A DNA stretch of 40,191 nt from Candidatus Atribacteria bacterium (GTDB taxonomy: Bacteria; Bipolaricaulota; Bipolaricaulia; UBA7950; UBA9294): contig SPBW01000002.1 in NCBI GenBank assembly GCA_004525685.1, positions 1-40,191 of the forward strand. The letters are read 5' to 3'. The notes under the pieces are model-generated. The model searched no databases. It was not told where the DNA came from and worked only from the letters and a program-made list of their open reading frames with translations. The position numbers and the translations under genes were made by a program. Shown here piece after piece: positions 24,105-32,832 of the stretch (positions are counted from its first letter, which is position 1; every line of letters begins with the position of its first letter).

Positions 24105-25280
24105 ATGGCGAAATGGGCATTCATAGAACAGGCTCTGGCGGACCTTCGAGACAAGGGCCTCTACAACACGATTCGGACTATCGAGGGCCCGATGGGCGCG
24201 TGGGTTTCCATTGAGGGCAAGCCGCGACTCAACCTTTGCTCGAACAACTACTTAGGCTTTGCCAACGACCCTCGCCTCACCAAGGCCGCCATCGCTGCCA
24301 TCGAGCAGTACGGCGTTGGCCCAGGTGCAGTTCGATCGATTGCAGGAACGATGTCGCTTCATCTGGAGCTTGAAACTGCGATCGCGCGCTTCAAGGGTAC
24401 AGAAGCTGCCTTGTCAGTCCAGTCGGGCCTAAACACCAATCTTGCCGTCATTCCGCTGTTGATGGGCAAGGATGACGTCCTGTTCACGGACGAACTGAAT
24501 CACGCATCGATCATCGATGGAGTGCGCCTCACCAAAGCCAAGCGGGAGATCTTCCCCCATCGCGACGTGGAGACGCTGGCACTGCAGTTGGAGGCGAACA
24601 GGGACATCGCCAAGAAGCTCATCATCACAGATGGTGTGTTCTCCATGGACGGAGACTTGGCTCCATTGCCAGCGATCGTCGAGCTCGCGGAACAGTACGA
24701 TGCGATGGTCATGGTGGATGATGCCCATGGCGAAGGCGTCCTTGGGCGCCACGGACGTGGTATCGCCGATCATTTTGGGCTGCACGGCCGTGTGGACATC
24801 GAGTGTGGCACGATGTCCAAGGCATTTGGTGTCATGGGCGGATATATTGCCGGCAAGGCAGAGCTTATCGAGTATCTGAGACAGCGAGCTCGCCCGTTCT
24901 TGTTCTCATCTGCAGCCACGCCTCCCGACGTCGCGGCATGCATTGCAGCCATCGAGATCCTAGAAGCGTCTGACGAGCCGGTGCGCAAGCTCTGGGAGAA
25001 CGCAAAGTACTTCACAGCCAAGCTTCAGGCATTGGGATTTGACTGTGGTCATAGCGAGACGCCGATCACGCCGGTGATGCTAGGAGAGGCGAAAACGGCT
25101 TGGGCATTCTCGAAACGGTTGTTCGAAGAAGACATCTTCGCGACAGCGATTGCCTTCCCGACTGTACCTCGTGGGGCAGCGCGCATACGTGCCATGCTGT
25201 CAGCTGCGCACAGTCGAGAAGATCTGGATCTTGCCATCGGTAAATTCGCCCTCGTGGGCCAAGAACTGGGAGTGATCTAA
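24105..25280 (+). CDS. kbl: Glycine C-acetyltransferase (2-amino-3-ketobutyrate CoA ligase)
   Basis: A 391-residue PLP enzyme of the alpha-oxoamine synthase family. It interconverts glycine plus acetyl-CoA with 2-amino-3-oxobutyrate in threonine breakdown. Evidence: LCSNNYLGFANDPRL, GPGAVRSIAGTMSLHLELE, VDDAHGEGVLG, and the PLP lysine K239 in TMSKAFGVMGGYIAG. AAGGAGG stands before the ATG at 24105. 8-Amino-7-oxononanoate synthase (BioF) is a close relative; the N-terminus and the absence of biotin genes favour Kbl. No threonine dehydrogenase is adjacent. ridA begins directly after the stop. Confidence 0.88.
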   Translation: MAKWAFIEQALADLRDKGLYNTIRTIEGPMGAWVSIEGKPRLNLCSNNYLGFANDPRLTKAAIAAIEQYGVGPGAVRSIAGTMSLHLELETAIARFKGTEAALSVQSGLNTNLAVIPLLMGKDDVLFTDELNHASIIDGVRLTKAKREIFPHRDVETLALQLEANRDIAKKLIITDGVFSMDGDLAPLPAIVELAEQYDAMVMVDDAHGEGVLGRHGRGIADHFGLHGRVDIECGTMSKAFGVMGGYIAGKAELIEYLRQRARPFLFSSAATPPDVAACIAAIEILEASDEPVRKLWENAKYFTAKLQALGFDCGHSETPITPVMLGEAKTAWAFSKRLFEEDIFATAIAFPTVPRGAARIRAMLSAAHSREDLDLAIGKFALVGQELGVI

Positions 25281-25658
25281 GTGACGAAATTAGCGTTGCA
25301 GACTGAGCATGCACCGGCTGCCGTAGGGCCGTATTCTCAAGGGATCTCTGCGGGTCGCCTTGTGTTCACGTCAGGCCAGCTGCCGATGAAGAATGGCGCA
25401 CTGATTGACGATGACGTGGCTGCTGCGGCCCGTGCTTCACTAGAGAACGTCGAAGCAATCCTGGAAGCAGGACATGCCACGCTTGCGGACGTAGTGAAGG
25501 TGACGATCTTCCTGCGCGACATGAATGACTTTGCGGCGGTCAACGCCGTCTATGGGGAGTTCTTCCCGAAACCGTTTCCCGCGCGCTCGTGCATCGAGGT
25601 CGCCGGGCTGCCACTGAACGCTGTGCTGGAAATCGAAGCGCTGGCGTATATTCAGTAG
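25281..25658 (+). CDS. ridA: RidA family enamine/imine deaminase
   Basis: A 125-residue RidA, which hydrolyses reactive enamines and imines released by PLP enzymes. Conserved features are AAVGPYSQGI, VFTSGQLPM, VTIFLRDMNDF and the active-site arginine in FPARSCIEVAGLP. It starts with GTG immediately after the kbl TAA, with GGGAGTG as a ribosome site. Its pairing with kbl makes sense, because aminoketobutyrate and threonine-derived enamines are the kind of products that RidA detoxifies. Confidence 0.93.
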   Translation: MTKLALQTEHAPAAVGPYSQGISAGRLVFTSGQLPMKNGALIDDDVAAAARASLENVEAILEAGHATLADVVKVTIFLRDMNDFAAVNAVYGEFFPKPFPARSCIEVAGLPLNAVLEIEALAYIQ

Positions 25659-25682
25659 ACTTGGCAAAGAAGGCGAAACGGC

Positions 25683-26729
25683 ATGGGGAGACCGGGCTTC
25701 TTTGATGCCCATTGTGATACGGTGATGAAGGTCCTCGACGGCGGAGAGCAGTTTCTCCTCCCCGAGGGGTCCAAACACGTCTCATTCCCGGGCATGGTTG
25801 CAGCAGATATTCGCGTGCAGGTGTTCGCCTGTTACGTACTGAGTGCCCATTTCCCAGGGAGAGAGTACGAGAGAGCGTGTCAGATGATTGGTGCAGTGAA
25901 GGAAATGGCACGCTCCACTCAGGGGGCGCTCCAGATCGCCCTGTCCGGTGATGAACTCGTGCAGGCATTCAACGGTGGACCGCGCGCAGGCATCCTCAGC
26001 TTGGAGGGAGCCGATCCTCTCGGAGATAGGGCTGAAACAATCCGTGAGTTCTACGGACAAGGCATACGGAGTCTTATCTTTGCCTGGCAAGACAACGCCT
26101 TCTCGGGAACGGCCTTTGGTAGCAACACGCCATTGACGAAGCAGGGAAGACGGCTACTTGGGCTATGCGAAGAGCTGGGCATCGTGGTGGACGTCTCGCA
26201 TCTCTCAGACTTGGCATTCGAAGAGGTAGCGCAGTTGTCGGACGCACCGTTTGTCGCAACGCACTCCAATTGTCGAGCCCTGTGTCCAAGCCCTCGCAAT
26301 CTGACCGATGACATGATTCGTACGCTGGCAGATCAAGGCGGCGTGATCGGAATTAATTTGGCACCTGCATTTCTTGATCCTGCCTACTATGGAGAGGCCT
26401 CCACTTTGTTTGAGAAGACGCTGCAGAAGAATCTTGCAGACGCAGAGAAGGATCGTGCGCGAATCCAGATGCGAGCGATTCCGCGTCCTTCGATCAACTG
26501 GATCGCCCGCCACACTCTCCATGCCATGAATGTGGGAGGAGAGGACTGCATCGGTTTTGGAGGCGATTTGGACGGTATCACGCAGACGCCTGAAGGCATC
26601 GACAGCGTGACAGACTATGCGAAGTTCGTCCCATTGCTTGGCGAGGCGGGGCTATCAGACAAGCAGATTGAGAAGGTCTGCTACCGAAATTTCTTGCGTG
26701 TGTTCTCCACAGTATTAGCGACTGGGTAG
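25683..26729 (+). CDS. M19 family (membrane-type) dipeptidase
   Basis: A 348-residue zinc dipeptidase of the renal dipeptidase family, hydrolysing dipeptides including those with D-residues. Metal and active-site motifs are FFDAHCDT (HxD), LSLEGADPL (bridging glutamate), VATHSNCRAL with PRNLTDDMI, and IGFGGDLDGI (aspartate). No signal peptide is visible, so it probably works in the cytosol. It lies 24 bp after ridA and ends the operon. Its last 15 bp overlap the end of the convergent kinase-like gene. Confidence 0.92.
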   Translation: MGRPGFFDAHCDTVMKVLDGGEQFLLPEGSKHVSFPGMVAADIRVQVFACYVLSAHFPGREYERACQMIGAVKEMARSTQGALQIALSGDELVQAFNGGPRAGILSLEGADPLGDRAETIREFYGQGIRSLIFAWQDNAFSGTAFGSNTPLTKQGRRLLGLCEELGIVVDVSHLSDLAFEEVAQLSDAPFVATHSNCRALCPSPRNLTDDMIRTLADQGGVIGINLAPAFLDPAYYGEASTLFEKTLQKNLADAEKDRARIQMRAIPRPSINWIARHTLHAMNVGGEDCIGFGGDLDGITQTPEGIDSVTDYAKFVPLLGEAGLSDKQIEKVCYRNFLRVFSTVLATG

Positions 26730-28022
26730 CCGCGTTCGCCAAAGAGCATACAGCGAAGCCAACGCACAGCGATAGCGTTCGGAGAGAATGTCCAAGTCCT
26801 TTGATTCCGGTTCGTTATCCATGGTGGCATAGGGAATCTCAAGTTCGCCGATGCGCATGAGACCGACGGGCCCCGATGTGAGTGAGGGCCAATCATCAGT
26901 ACCGTAGGTGCGCTCCATCTCCTCTCGAGGCACAGAATGGGTCAGGATTCCTCCGCGCGCCTTCTCGTCGTAGCGTGCGATGTTGCGCCGCCACGATTCT
27001 TCGAACGAGACAGAGACATACAGCGCAGCCGCCCGGCGCAGGATGGAAGGGGAAAGGCGACGAAGCGCTTGGAGGTAGCCATCGTGTCCGCCTCGAGAGA
27101 ACTCAACGATCAAGGTCCTGCGTCCCTCTGGCTGCGAAGCCTTCTCGATAACGAGTTGGTTGATCCGCTCAATCAAGAATCCCCACACAGAATCATCTGC
27201 CACGGCGTAGTTGCCTTCGCGGCGCTTGGAGACCCAGCGTTCACGGCCGACGGACTCCCACACATCGTCTTGTTGGAAGAGATTCCAGAGAATCGGAAAA
27301 TCATCGATGATCTGGAAGGGGGCAATGAAGAATTCGCGAAGTCGATGATCGGATGAGATGTGGGTCATGAAGTCGATGAATTCCGATTTGCCACTTGCTG
27401 GGCGCCCCAGCAAGAGCAGCACATCAAACGCCTCCTCATTGGAGACACTCGGTGTGTGGTAGCCCAATTCCAAGAGCGTTTCTACGTCTGCGAGGAGTTC
27501 GTTGGCGGGGCAATCCGCATTGACGCGCAGAAGCGGCACATCGACAGATTCATGCCACCGATCAAGCTCAGCGAGCATCTTGCCCAGAGCTTGTCCATGA
27601 ATGTCGAACTGGGCAGTCCCTCGTGCGAGCTGTCGATCTATCGACTCTGCAACGGGTATCTCCATGCGCACGTAGGCGTCTGGCGTCGGGAGCTCATGAG
27701 AGAGCGCAGGATACAGCTCAAGGAAACCTCGATCTCCCAATGCTGCGGAGTAGGCGTAATGGACGCCGAGGTGAGACTCCTCAAGACAGAGGTACCCCTG
27801 ATTCATGATGTCTTGAATCTCGCGCCGCCGAGCGGGAAGCGCCTTGCGGATTGCCTCTGTGAGCCGGGAGCGTTCCGCAAACAGATCGATCCCTTCGTTC
27901 AGAACGAGAGTCTTCACCAATTCTGGAAGAATCCGCACTTGACGTGGATAGAACCGAGCCAAGAGCTCCAGTGTTTCGCTCTTCCCTACTGCAGGCAAGC
28001 CTTCAACGACGACATAGTTCAT
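26715..28022 (-). CDS. Protein with two P-loop kinase-like domains
   Basis: A 435-residue protein with two separate Walker A motifs: GLPAVGKS (8-15) opening domain 1, and GRPASGKS (206-213) opening domain 2. Domain 1 resembles deoxynucleoside/thymidylate-kinase-type folds, with a possible DR-like EES segment near residue 81 and a lid-like arginine region around RQLARG. Domain 2 has a charged aromatic-rich sequence with TLIVEFSRGGHDGYL and VSVSFEESWRRNIARYDEKA. I do not recognise a named family for the whole. The ATG at 28022 follows GAGGTG; a longer upstream start only adds unrelated residues. Convergent overlap with the dipeptidase gene. Substrates are unknown. Confidence 0.7.
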   Translation of the reverse strand: MNYVVVEGLPAVGKSETLELLARFYPRQVRILPELVKTLVLNEGIDLFAERSRLTEAIRKALPARRREIQDIMNQGYLCLEESHLGVHYAYSAALGDRGFLELYPALSHELPTPDAYVRMEIPVAESIDRQLARGTAQFDIHGQALGKMLAELDRWHESVDVPLLRVNADCPANELLADVETLLELGYHTPSVSNEEAFDVLLLLGRPASGKSEFIDFMTHISSDHRLREFFIAPFQIIDDFPILWNLFQQDDVWESVGRERWVSKRREGNYAVADDSVWGFLIERINQLVIEKASQPEGRRTLIVEFSRGGHDGYLQALRRLSPSILRRAAALYVSVSFEESWRRNIARYDEKARGGILTHSVPREEMERTYGTDDWPSLTSGPVGLMRIGELEIPYATMDNEPESKDLDILSERYRCALASLYALWRTRLPSR

Positions 28023-28039
28023 CTGACACCTCGTATGCG

Positions 28040-28069
28040 ATTCTACCCTGCAGCAAGCGAGCATGACCA
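28040..28069 (-). promoter_or_regulatory. Possible promoter of the double P-loop gene
   Basis: On the minus strand TGGTCA (28064-28069), an 18-bp spacer and TAGAAT (28040-28045). It would give a leader of only about 11 bases, just holding GAGGTG. Weak consensus evidence. Confidence 0.35.
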
Positions 28070-28119
28070 GTCCTAGCGCAGATATGCAGAACATTCCTCG
28101 CACTTCTTGCTCGCTCTTG

Positions 28120-28125
28120 TATAAT
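28120..28125 (+). promoter_or_regulatory. Consensus -10 element of topA
   Basis: A perfect TATAAT. The region 17 bp upstream (CTCGCA) is a poor -35. Transcription would begin near 28132, so the ATG at 28124, which overlaps this box, cannot be the translation start. Confidence 0.55.
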
Positions 28126-28153
28126 GGGCCACCACGAAAAGGAGCCTACTGAA

Positions 28154-30430
28154 TTGAAGGATTTGATCATTGTTGAATCGCCGACCAAGGCGCGCACGAT
28201 TGGGCAGTACCTGGGGAAGAGCTATCAAGTGCTCTCTTCTCAGGGACATGTTCGCGATCTTCCCAAGAATGAGTTGGGCGTCAACATCGAAAAGGGGTTC
28301 GAACCGAAGTTCGAGACACGTCGCACCAAGAACATTGCAGTGCTTCGTGAGGCCGCTGAGAACGCCAAGCACATCTACCTTGCGACAGATCATGATCGAG
28401 AGGGCGAAGCGATCGCCTACGACCTCTATGCGATTCTCAATCGAGTCGTCAAGAATGACGACGCCTTCTCTCGGCTTGTTTTCAACGAGATCACCAAGCC
28501 AGCGATCCAAGATGCACTGACGAAAGCCTCTCAGATCGACCTGCCCAAAGTAGAGGCGCAACGCACACGGCGTATTCTCGATCGCCTCGTGGGCTACTTG
28601 CTTAGCCCGCTCTTATCCAGGATCTTGGCAGGCAATCGCTTCGCGGGACTGTCTGCTGGGCGCGTTCAGTCCGTCGCTGTGCGATTCCTATGCGATCGCG
28701 AGGCGCAGATTGCGCAGTTCGCACCAGAAGAGTACTGGGAGATTGATGCGCACCTTCGCAACGGCGAACCGTTCGTGGCATCCGCAACCAAACGGGATGG
28801 TGAGAAGGTAGATCTCAAGACGCAGAGCGATGCCCAAGAGGCCGAGAAGCTCATTCGAGGCGCCAGCCTCTCTGTCGCCGAGGTAGAAGAGAAACAGCGG
28901 CGCAGACAACCTTCCCCTCCCTTCATTACCAGTACGTTGCAGCAGTCGGCGTCATCTCAGTTGGGGTTCTCGCCTAAGAGGACGATGCGAGTCGCTCAAG
29001 AACTCTATGAGGGGATCGCCCTGCCTGAGGGAACGGTCGGTCTGATCACGTACATGCGAACCGATTCAGTCCGTATTTCTGCGGACGCTGTCGAAGCAGC
29101 TCGCAAGCTGATCCGTGACGATTATGGCGAGACATACCTTGAGCCGCAGGCCCGTTCATTCCAGAACAAGCGCGGATCTCAGGATGCGCATGAAGCCATT
29201 CGCCCGACAGGCGTGGATCGTTCTCCAGACGAAGTGTCGGGACAGCTTGGCCCTGATCAGCAGAAGCTGTACGGACTGATCTATCGACGATTCGTCGCTA
29301 CGCAAATGACGCCCGCTGTCTATAGCCAGCGCAAGATCATCGTCTCTGCAGATCCATTCACGCTCGAAGCTACCGGCAGCACACTCCAGTTCGACGGATT
29401 CCTGAAGATGATGCCTGACTCCAAAGGCAAAGAGAATGCGATCCCTGACGGTGTGAAGAAGGGGGACATCCTGACTCTCGACCAGATTGAGTCGAGGCAG
29501 AAATTCACTGAACCCCCGCGACGGTATTCCGAAGCAGGGCTTATCAATCTGCTCGAGAAAGAAGGGATTGGTCGGCCGAGCACCTATGCCTCGATCATCT
29601 CCGTCATTCAAGAGCGCGGGTATGCACATCGTGATGGAAGCAGTCTGCGTCCGACGCTCCTTGGACAGATGGTGGTCGATTTTCTACAGCGCTTCTTCGC
29701 AGAAACGATCGATCCTCAGTTCACTGCACACATGGAAGAAGATCTCGACCAGATCGAGGATGGAGGCATGTCGCGGCAGGACGCGCTCGACGAGTTCTAC
29801 GGCCCCTTCGCCACGCAATTGGCTACGCTAGAAGCGAAGGTCGAGGAGGGAGCCAGCAAGACGTTTCGTGTTGAAACGGACATGGTGTGTGAGAAGTGCG
29901 GAGCGCCGATGGACCTGCGGTTCTGGAAAGAATCCTTCTTCCTGGGCTGTTCCTCGTACCCCGACTGCAAGAGCACGGTGAATCTTCCCCCGGACATTGA
30001 GGCCACGTACGGGGATCAGAGCGTCCTTGTCGCTGAAGCGCTCGCTGAAGCTGCGGCATCGGCAAACAAGACCGTTGCCTGCCAGACCTGTGGCGACGGG
30101 GTCATGGAGTTGAAGAGCGGGCGTTATGGACGCTACTACAAGTGCACGGACCCCGAATGTGCCGCGACGGCTTCTGTGTCGACGGGCGTTGTCTGCCCGA
30201 CCTGCAAAGAGGGCGAGTTGGTGGAGAAATACTCGGCCAAGCGTCGGCGAACATTCTATAGCTGCAATCGATATCCGGACTGTCGCTATGCCATCGGAGA
30301 CAAGCCTACGAAGCTGTGTCCTGCTTGCGAAGAAGGCGTCTTGATCGAGAAGTCTGGGGCACTTGTCTGCAGCAACAAAGTATGTGGGCATCAAGAAGAG
30401 CGTGAGGAAGCATCAACCGATGATGGCTAG
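28154..30430 (+). CDS. topA: DNA topoisomerase I
   Basis: A 758-residue type IA topoisomerase that relaxes negative supercoils. The Toprim domain has DLIIVESPTKARTI at the start and TDHDREGEAIAYDL. The catalytic tyrosine is about residue 300 in GLITYMRTDSVR. The C-terminal part has four zinc ribbons: CEKCGAPM...CSSYPDC, CQTCGDG...CTDPEC, CPTCKEG...CNRYPDC and CPACEEG...CSNKVC. The start is TTG at 28154: AAAAGGAG (28137-28144) lies nine bases before it, and the family N-terminus begins there. An upstream ATG overlaps the TATAAT box. Convergent with sigA, 53 bp apart. Confidence 0.95.
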   Translation: MKDLIIVESPTKARTIGQYLGKSYQVLSSQGHVRDLPKNELGVNIEKGFEPKFETRRTKNIAVLREAAENAKHIYLATDHDREGEAIAYDLYAILNRVVKNDDAFSRLVFNEITKPAIQDALTKASQIDLPKVEAQRTRRILDRLVGYLLSPLLSRILAGNRFAGLSAGRVQSVAVRFLCDREAQIAQFAPEEYWEIDAHLRNGEPFVASATKRDGEKVDLKTQSDAQEAEKLIRGASLSVAEVEEKQRRRQPSPPFITSTLQQSASSQLGFSPKRTMRVAQELYEGIALPEGTVGLITYMRTDSVRISADAVEAARKLIRDDYGETYLEPQARSFQNKRGSQDAHEAIRPTGVDRSPDEVSGQLGPDQQKLYGLIYRRFVATQMTPAVYSQRKIIVSADPFTLEATGSTLQFDGFLKMMPDSKGKENAIPDGVKKGDILTLDQIESRQKFTEPPRRYSEAGLINLLEKEGIGRPSTYASIISVIQERGYAHRDGSSLRPTLLGQMVVDFLQRFFAETIDPQFTAHMEEDLDQIEDGGMSRQDALDEFYGPFATQLATLEAKVEEGASKTFRVETDMVCEKCGAPMDLRFWKESFFLGCSSYPDCKSTVNLPPDIEATYGDQSVLVAEALAEAAASANKTVACQTCGDGVMELKSGRYGRYYKCTDPECAATASVSTGVVCPTCKEGELVEKYSAKRRRTFYSCNRYPDCRYAIGDKPTKLCPACEEGVLIEKSGALVCSNKVCGHQEEREEASTDDG

Positions 30431-30483
30431 GACGTGTACGTAATCTGGTAGTCGACTTTCGCTGCTGTTGTGCGTCGGTTGCG

Positions 30484-31422
30484 TTAGGCCGCTTCGGATA
30501 GCAGTTTGAACCACTCTAGCTTCTGCTTCAGAACGGAATCCTGGAGTTTCGTGAGTGCTTCCTTCTGAATCTGGCGCACGCGTTCACGGCTGATGCCAAA
30601 CTCGACTCCGACCTCATCCAATGTCTTGGGCTGATAGTCCTTGAGTCCGTATCGCAGCTCGAGAATGCGCTTCTCGCGATCCGTCAAACGCTCATCGAGG
30701 GCCCGTTCGAGTTCCTGAACAAGCAGATGCTCGAAGGTTTCTCGCTCAGGGGATTCCACAGTGCCATCCTCGATGAAGTCGCCGAGAACTGAGCCGTCGT
30801 CGTCATGGCCAATCGGCATGTCAAGTGACGTCATGCTTTGAGCCGTCTTCTTGGCCTTGATGATGTTTTCGAGAGTCGTTTCGAGTTCAGCTGCAAGCCT
30901 CTCGGGTGAGGGGAGTTCGCCGTTTTCCTTCAAATAGTTGCGTTCGACTTGATAGATCTTGCGGATGAGTTCGTTGATATGAGTTGGCACGCGAATGGTA
31001 CGAGAGCGATTGGTGATGGCACGGAGGATGGCTTGACGGATCCACCACGTAGCATAGGTCGAGAACTTGTATCCCTTGGTGTAGTCGAACTTCTCAATTG
31101 CCTTCATCAACCCAAGGTTTCCCTCTTGGATGAGATCAAGAAACGGGAGTCCGCATCCTCGATACTTCTTGGCAATCGAAACGACGAGTCGCAGATTGGC
31201 CTCAGCAAGTTCTTCTTTGGCTCGCTGATCTCCTGCCTCAATCCGCTTTGAAAGGCGCACCTCATCCTCGCGTGTCAGAAGTGGAACTCGGCTGATCTCG
31301 CCGAAGTACGTGCGGATTGGATTGTCAGAGCGCGAAGCACGCTCCTCGGCCACATGCCGCTTGTCTTCCGGCTTGTTGCTCAAGTTCTTGCTCAGGTTAA
31401 TCGTCGCTCTAGATTCTTTCAT
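30484..31422 (-). CDS. sigA: Primary RNA polymerase sigma factor (short RpoD/SigA type)
   Basis: A 312-residue sigma-70. Region 1.2 is NPIRTYFGEISRVPLLT; region 2 includes LVVSIAKKYRGCGLPFLDLI and FDYTKGYKFSTYATWWIRQA (-10 recognition); region 3 is THINELIRKIYQVE; region 4 carries the helix-turn-helix TLDEVGVEFGISRERVRQIQ (-35 recognition). Region 1.1 and the spacer insert of longer RpoD proteins are absent, and the first 35 residues are polar. The near-consensus region 2.4/4.2 agrees with the TTGxxx/TATAAT-like promoters seen here. AGGAGTGGA precedes the ATG. A group 2 paralog (RpoS-like) is possible, but primary sigma is more likely. Confidence 0.93.
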   Translation of the reverse strand: MKESRATINLSKNLSNKPEDKRHVAEERASRSDNPIRTYFGEISRVPLLTREDEVRLSKRIEAGDQRAKEELAEANLRLVVSIAKKYRGCGLPFLDLIQEGNLGLMKAIEKFDYTKGYKFSTYATWWIRQAILRAITNRSRTIRVPTHINELIRKIYQVERNYLKENGELPSPERLAAELETTLENIIKAKKTAQSMTSLDMPIGHDDDGSVLGDFIEDGTVESPERETFEHLLVQELERALDERLTDREKRILELRYGLKDYQPKTLDEVGVEFGISRERVRQIQKEALTKLQDSVLKQKLEWFKLLSEAA

Positions 31423-31463
31423 TCCACTCCTGCATGGTGCTTGCGTCCTGTAATCGAAAGAGA

Positions 31464-31489
31464 ATCGGATGACCTGGGGGTCCTCCGAT
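31464..31489 (-). promoter_or_regulatory. Hairpin in the sigA 5' untranslated region
   Basis: ATCGGAGGACC and GGTCATCCGAT (minus strand) form an 11-bp stem with one mismatch and a 4-base loop, followed by TCTCTTTCG. It lies between the sigA promoter and start codon, 42 bp before the ATG. It could attenuate or stabilise the transcript. Confidence 0.4.
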
Positions 31490-31553
31490 CCTTTAGACGT
31501 TCTAGTTGCCTGCTGTAGTTATCGCATTCAATAGCCCAAGTTTTGCGGCCTTG

Positions 31554-31582
31554 AGTATAGCACAACCCAGCCGCAAGGTGAA
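31554..31582 (-). promoter_or_regulatory. sigA promoter with extended -10
   Basis: On the minus strand TTCACC (31577-31582), a 17-bp spacer, and TATACT (31554-31559) preceded by TG-C, the extended -10 pattern. The predicted transcript start near 31547 gives a leader of about 125 bases containing the hairpin at 31464-31489. Confidence 0.55.
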
Positions 31583-31648
31583 GGGGTCAAACGTCCAATT
31601 GGCAGCTGGATGAGCCAACTGCGAAGACAAGACGGTGCTGGAGCAAGC

Positions 31649-32236
31649 CTACTGCTTGGGAAGAAAGGCGATTAGCGCGCCCACGCCCAATCCTACGACC
31701 AGCCACAGCGTGGCTGGATCATAAAGCAAAGGATCTGGTCTACCCCTGCCTAGTGCGACGGTCATTCCCAGTGAGAATTCGGGATCGAACGTCCATTGGA
31801 CAGGCAGAGGCTCATGGGTGCGGAATTGAGCGACGAGCGCAATGGAATCCAATACCCAGACCTGGAAGCCTCCCTTGAGCGTCAAATAGGGATTGAAGCC
31901 CCACGCTGATCCCACATGACGCCATTGCAGGGTGAATCCGCCGCCTGCAAAGGCATTGACCGGTCCGACCCACGCCTTAACGAGCATTCCGGCAGTCCCT
32001 TCAAACAGGTCAGGAAACTCGGGTGGGTAGGTTCCAAGATCAAGCACGGCCGTCAAATTGGGAGACAGGAAGATCTCCGTCGTCACATAGGAGAAGGAGC
32101 GTGACCAATCAACCGGAAGCTCGTAGGGAATTCCAACGCCAAAGCCGATTGAAAACGGCGCAGGAGAGGCGGCGCTGAGTGCTGCCATGCTTCCCAAAGC
32201 TAGCATGAACACAAGCACAGCACCAATCCGTCGCAT
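31649..32236 (-). CDS. Secreted, possible outer-membrane beta-barrel protein
   Basis: A 195-residue protein with a signal peptide (GAVLVFMLALGSMAALSAA, cleavage after the alanines). The mature part has alternating hydrophobic/aromatic strands rich in glycine (SIGFGVGIPYELPVDWSRSF, AFAGGGFTLQWRHVG, GGFQVWVLDSIALVAQF) as in small beta-barrels. It ends in a hydrophobic stretch, LWLVVGLGVGALIAFLP-KQ, which could instead be a C-terminal membrane helix. I do not recognise the family. AAAGGAGATCC precedes the ATG. If it is a barrel, it points to a diderm cell envelope. Confidence 0.6.
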   Translation of the reverse strand: MRRIGAVLVFMLALGSMAALSAASPAPFSIGFGVGIPYELPVDWSRSFSYVTTEIFLSPNLTAVLDLGTYPPEFPDLFEGTAGMLVKAWVGPVNAFAGGGFTLQWRHVGSAWGFNPYLTLKGGFQVWVLDSIALVAQFRTHEPLPVQWTFDPEFSLGMTVALGRGRPDPLLYDPATLWLVVGLGVGALIAFLPKQ

Positions 32237-32298
32237 GATGGATCTCCTTTCTCTAGATAAATGCTATGGCTGTCGTGGCTGAAACGTGAGGGCGCCCG

Positions 32299-32319
32299 AC
32301 CCATCAAGAAGGGATGGGT
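32299..32319. other. Intergenic 7-bp hairpin upstream of GNAT gene
   Basis: ACCCATC (32299-32305) and GATGGGT (32313-32319) form a perfect stem with a 7-base loop. No T-run follows. It lies in the 163-bp divergent region between the barrel-like gene and the GNAT gene. Role unknown. Confidence 0.3.
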
Positions 32320-32399
32320 GTCCCTTATGCGTTGTTTGTTCTAGAGAGTTGAGACCGGCTGTTCAGCGGATATGCTGTTGGGACGTAATGGGGGTGATG

Positions 32400-32828
32400 A
32401 TGAAGATTCGCGAATTGTCGGAAGAGGACTACGACTTGGTTGTTGACATTTGGAGCCGCGCTGGCCTACCGTACCGTCCGCAGGGACGAGATTCGCGAGA
32501 GCGCTTCGGAATCGAGGTTCAGCAAGATACGGCCGTCTTTCTGGGCGCAGAGCTGGACGGAATGCTGGCTGGCGTTGTGTTGGGAACTCACGACGGGCGC
32601 AAGGGTTGGATCAATCGCTTGGCTGTGCTTCCTGAGTACCGCAATCGTGGGATTGGGGAACTGTTGGTAGACCATACGGAACGCCGACTCAATCAGCGAG
32701 GGATCCTCATTGTCACGTGTCTGATTGAAGGCGAAAACGAATCATCCAAGGCCTTCTTTCAGAAGCTTGGGTATGTCAGCCATCCTGACATTACCTACTT
32801 CTCCAAACGGCGCTCAGCGGATTGGTAG
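32400..32828 (+). CDS. GNAT family N-acetyltransferase
   Basis: A 142-residue single-domain acetyltransferase. The N-terminus MKIRELSEEDYDLVVDIWSR, the strand AGVVLGTHDGRKGWINRLAV, and the acetyl-CoA loop EYRNRGIGELL are typical; the C-terminus has NESSKAFFQKLGYV. The substrate is unknown; the compact RimI-like layout would suit protein or small-amine acetylation. Tandem ATG codons at 32397 and 32400 and another at 32388 leave the start uncertain by a few residues; GGGGGTG is close by. It converges on the lipoprotein gene with a 4-bp gap. Confidence 0.85.
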   Translation: MKIRELSEEDYDLVVDIWSRAGLPYRPQGRDSRERFGIEVQQDTAVFLGAELDGMLAGVVLGTHDGRKGWINRLAVLPEYRNRGIGELLVDHTERRLNQRGILIVTCLIEGENESSKAFFQKLGYVSHPDITYFSKRRSADW

Positions 32829-32832
32829 ACGT

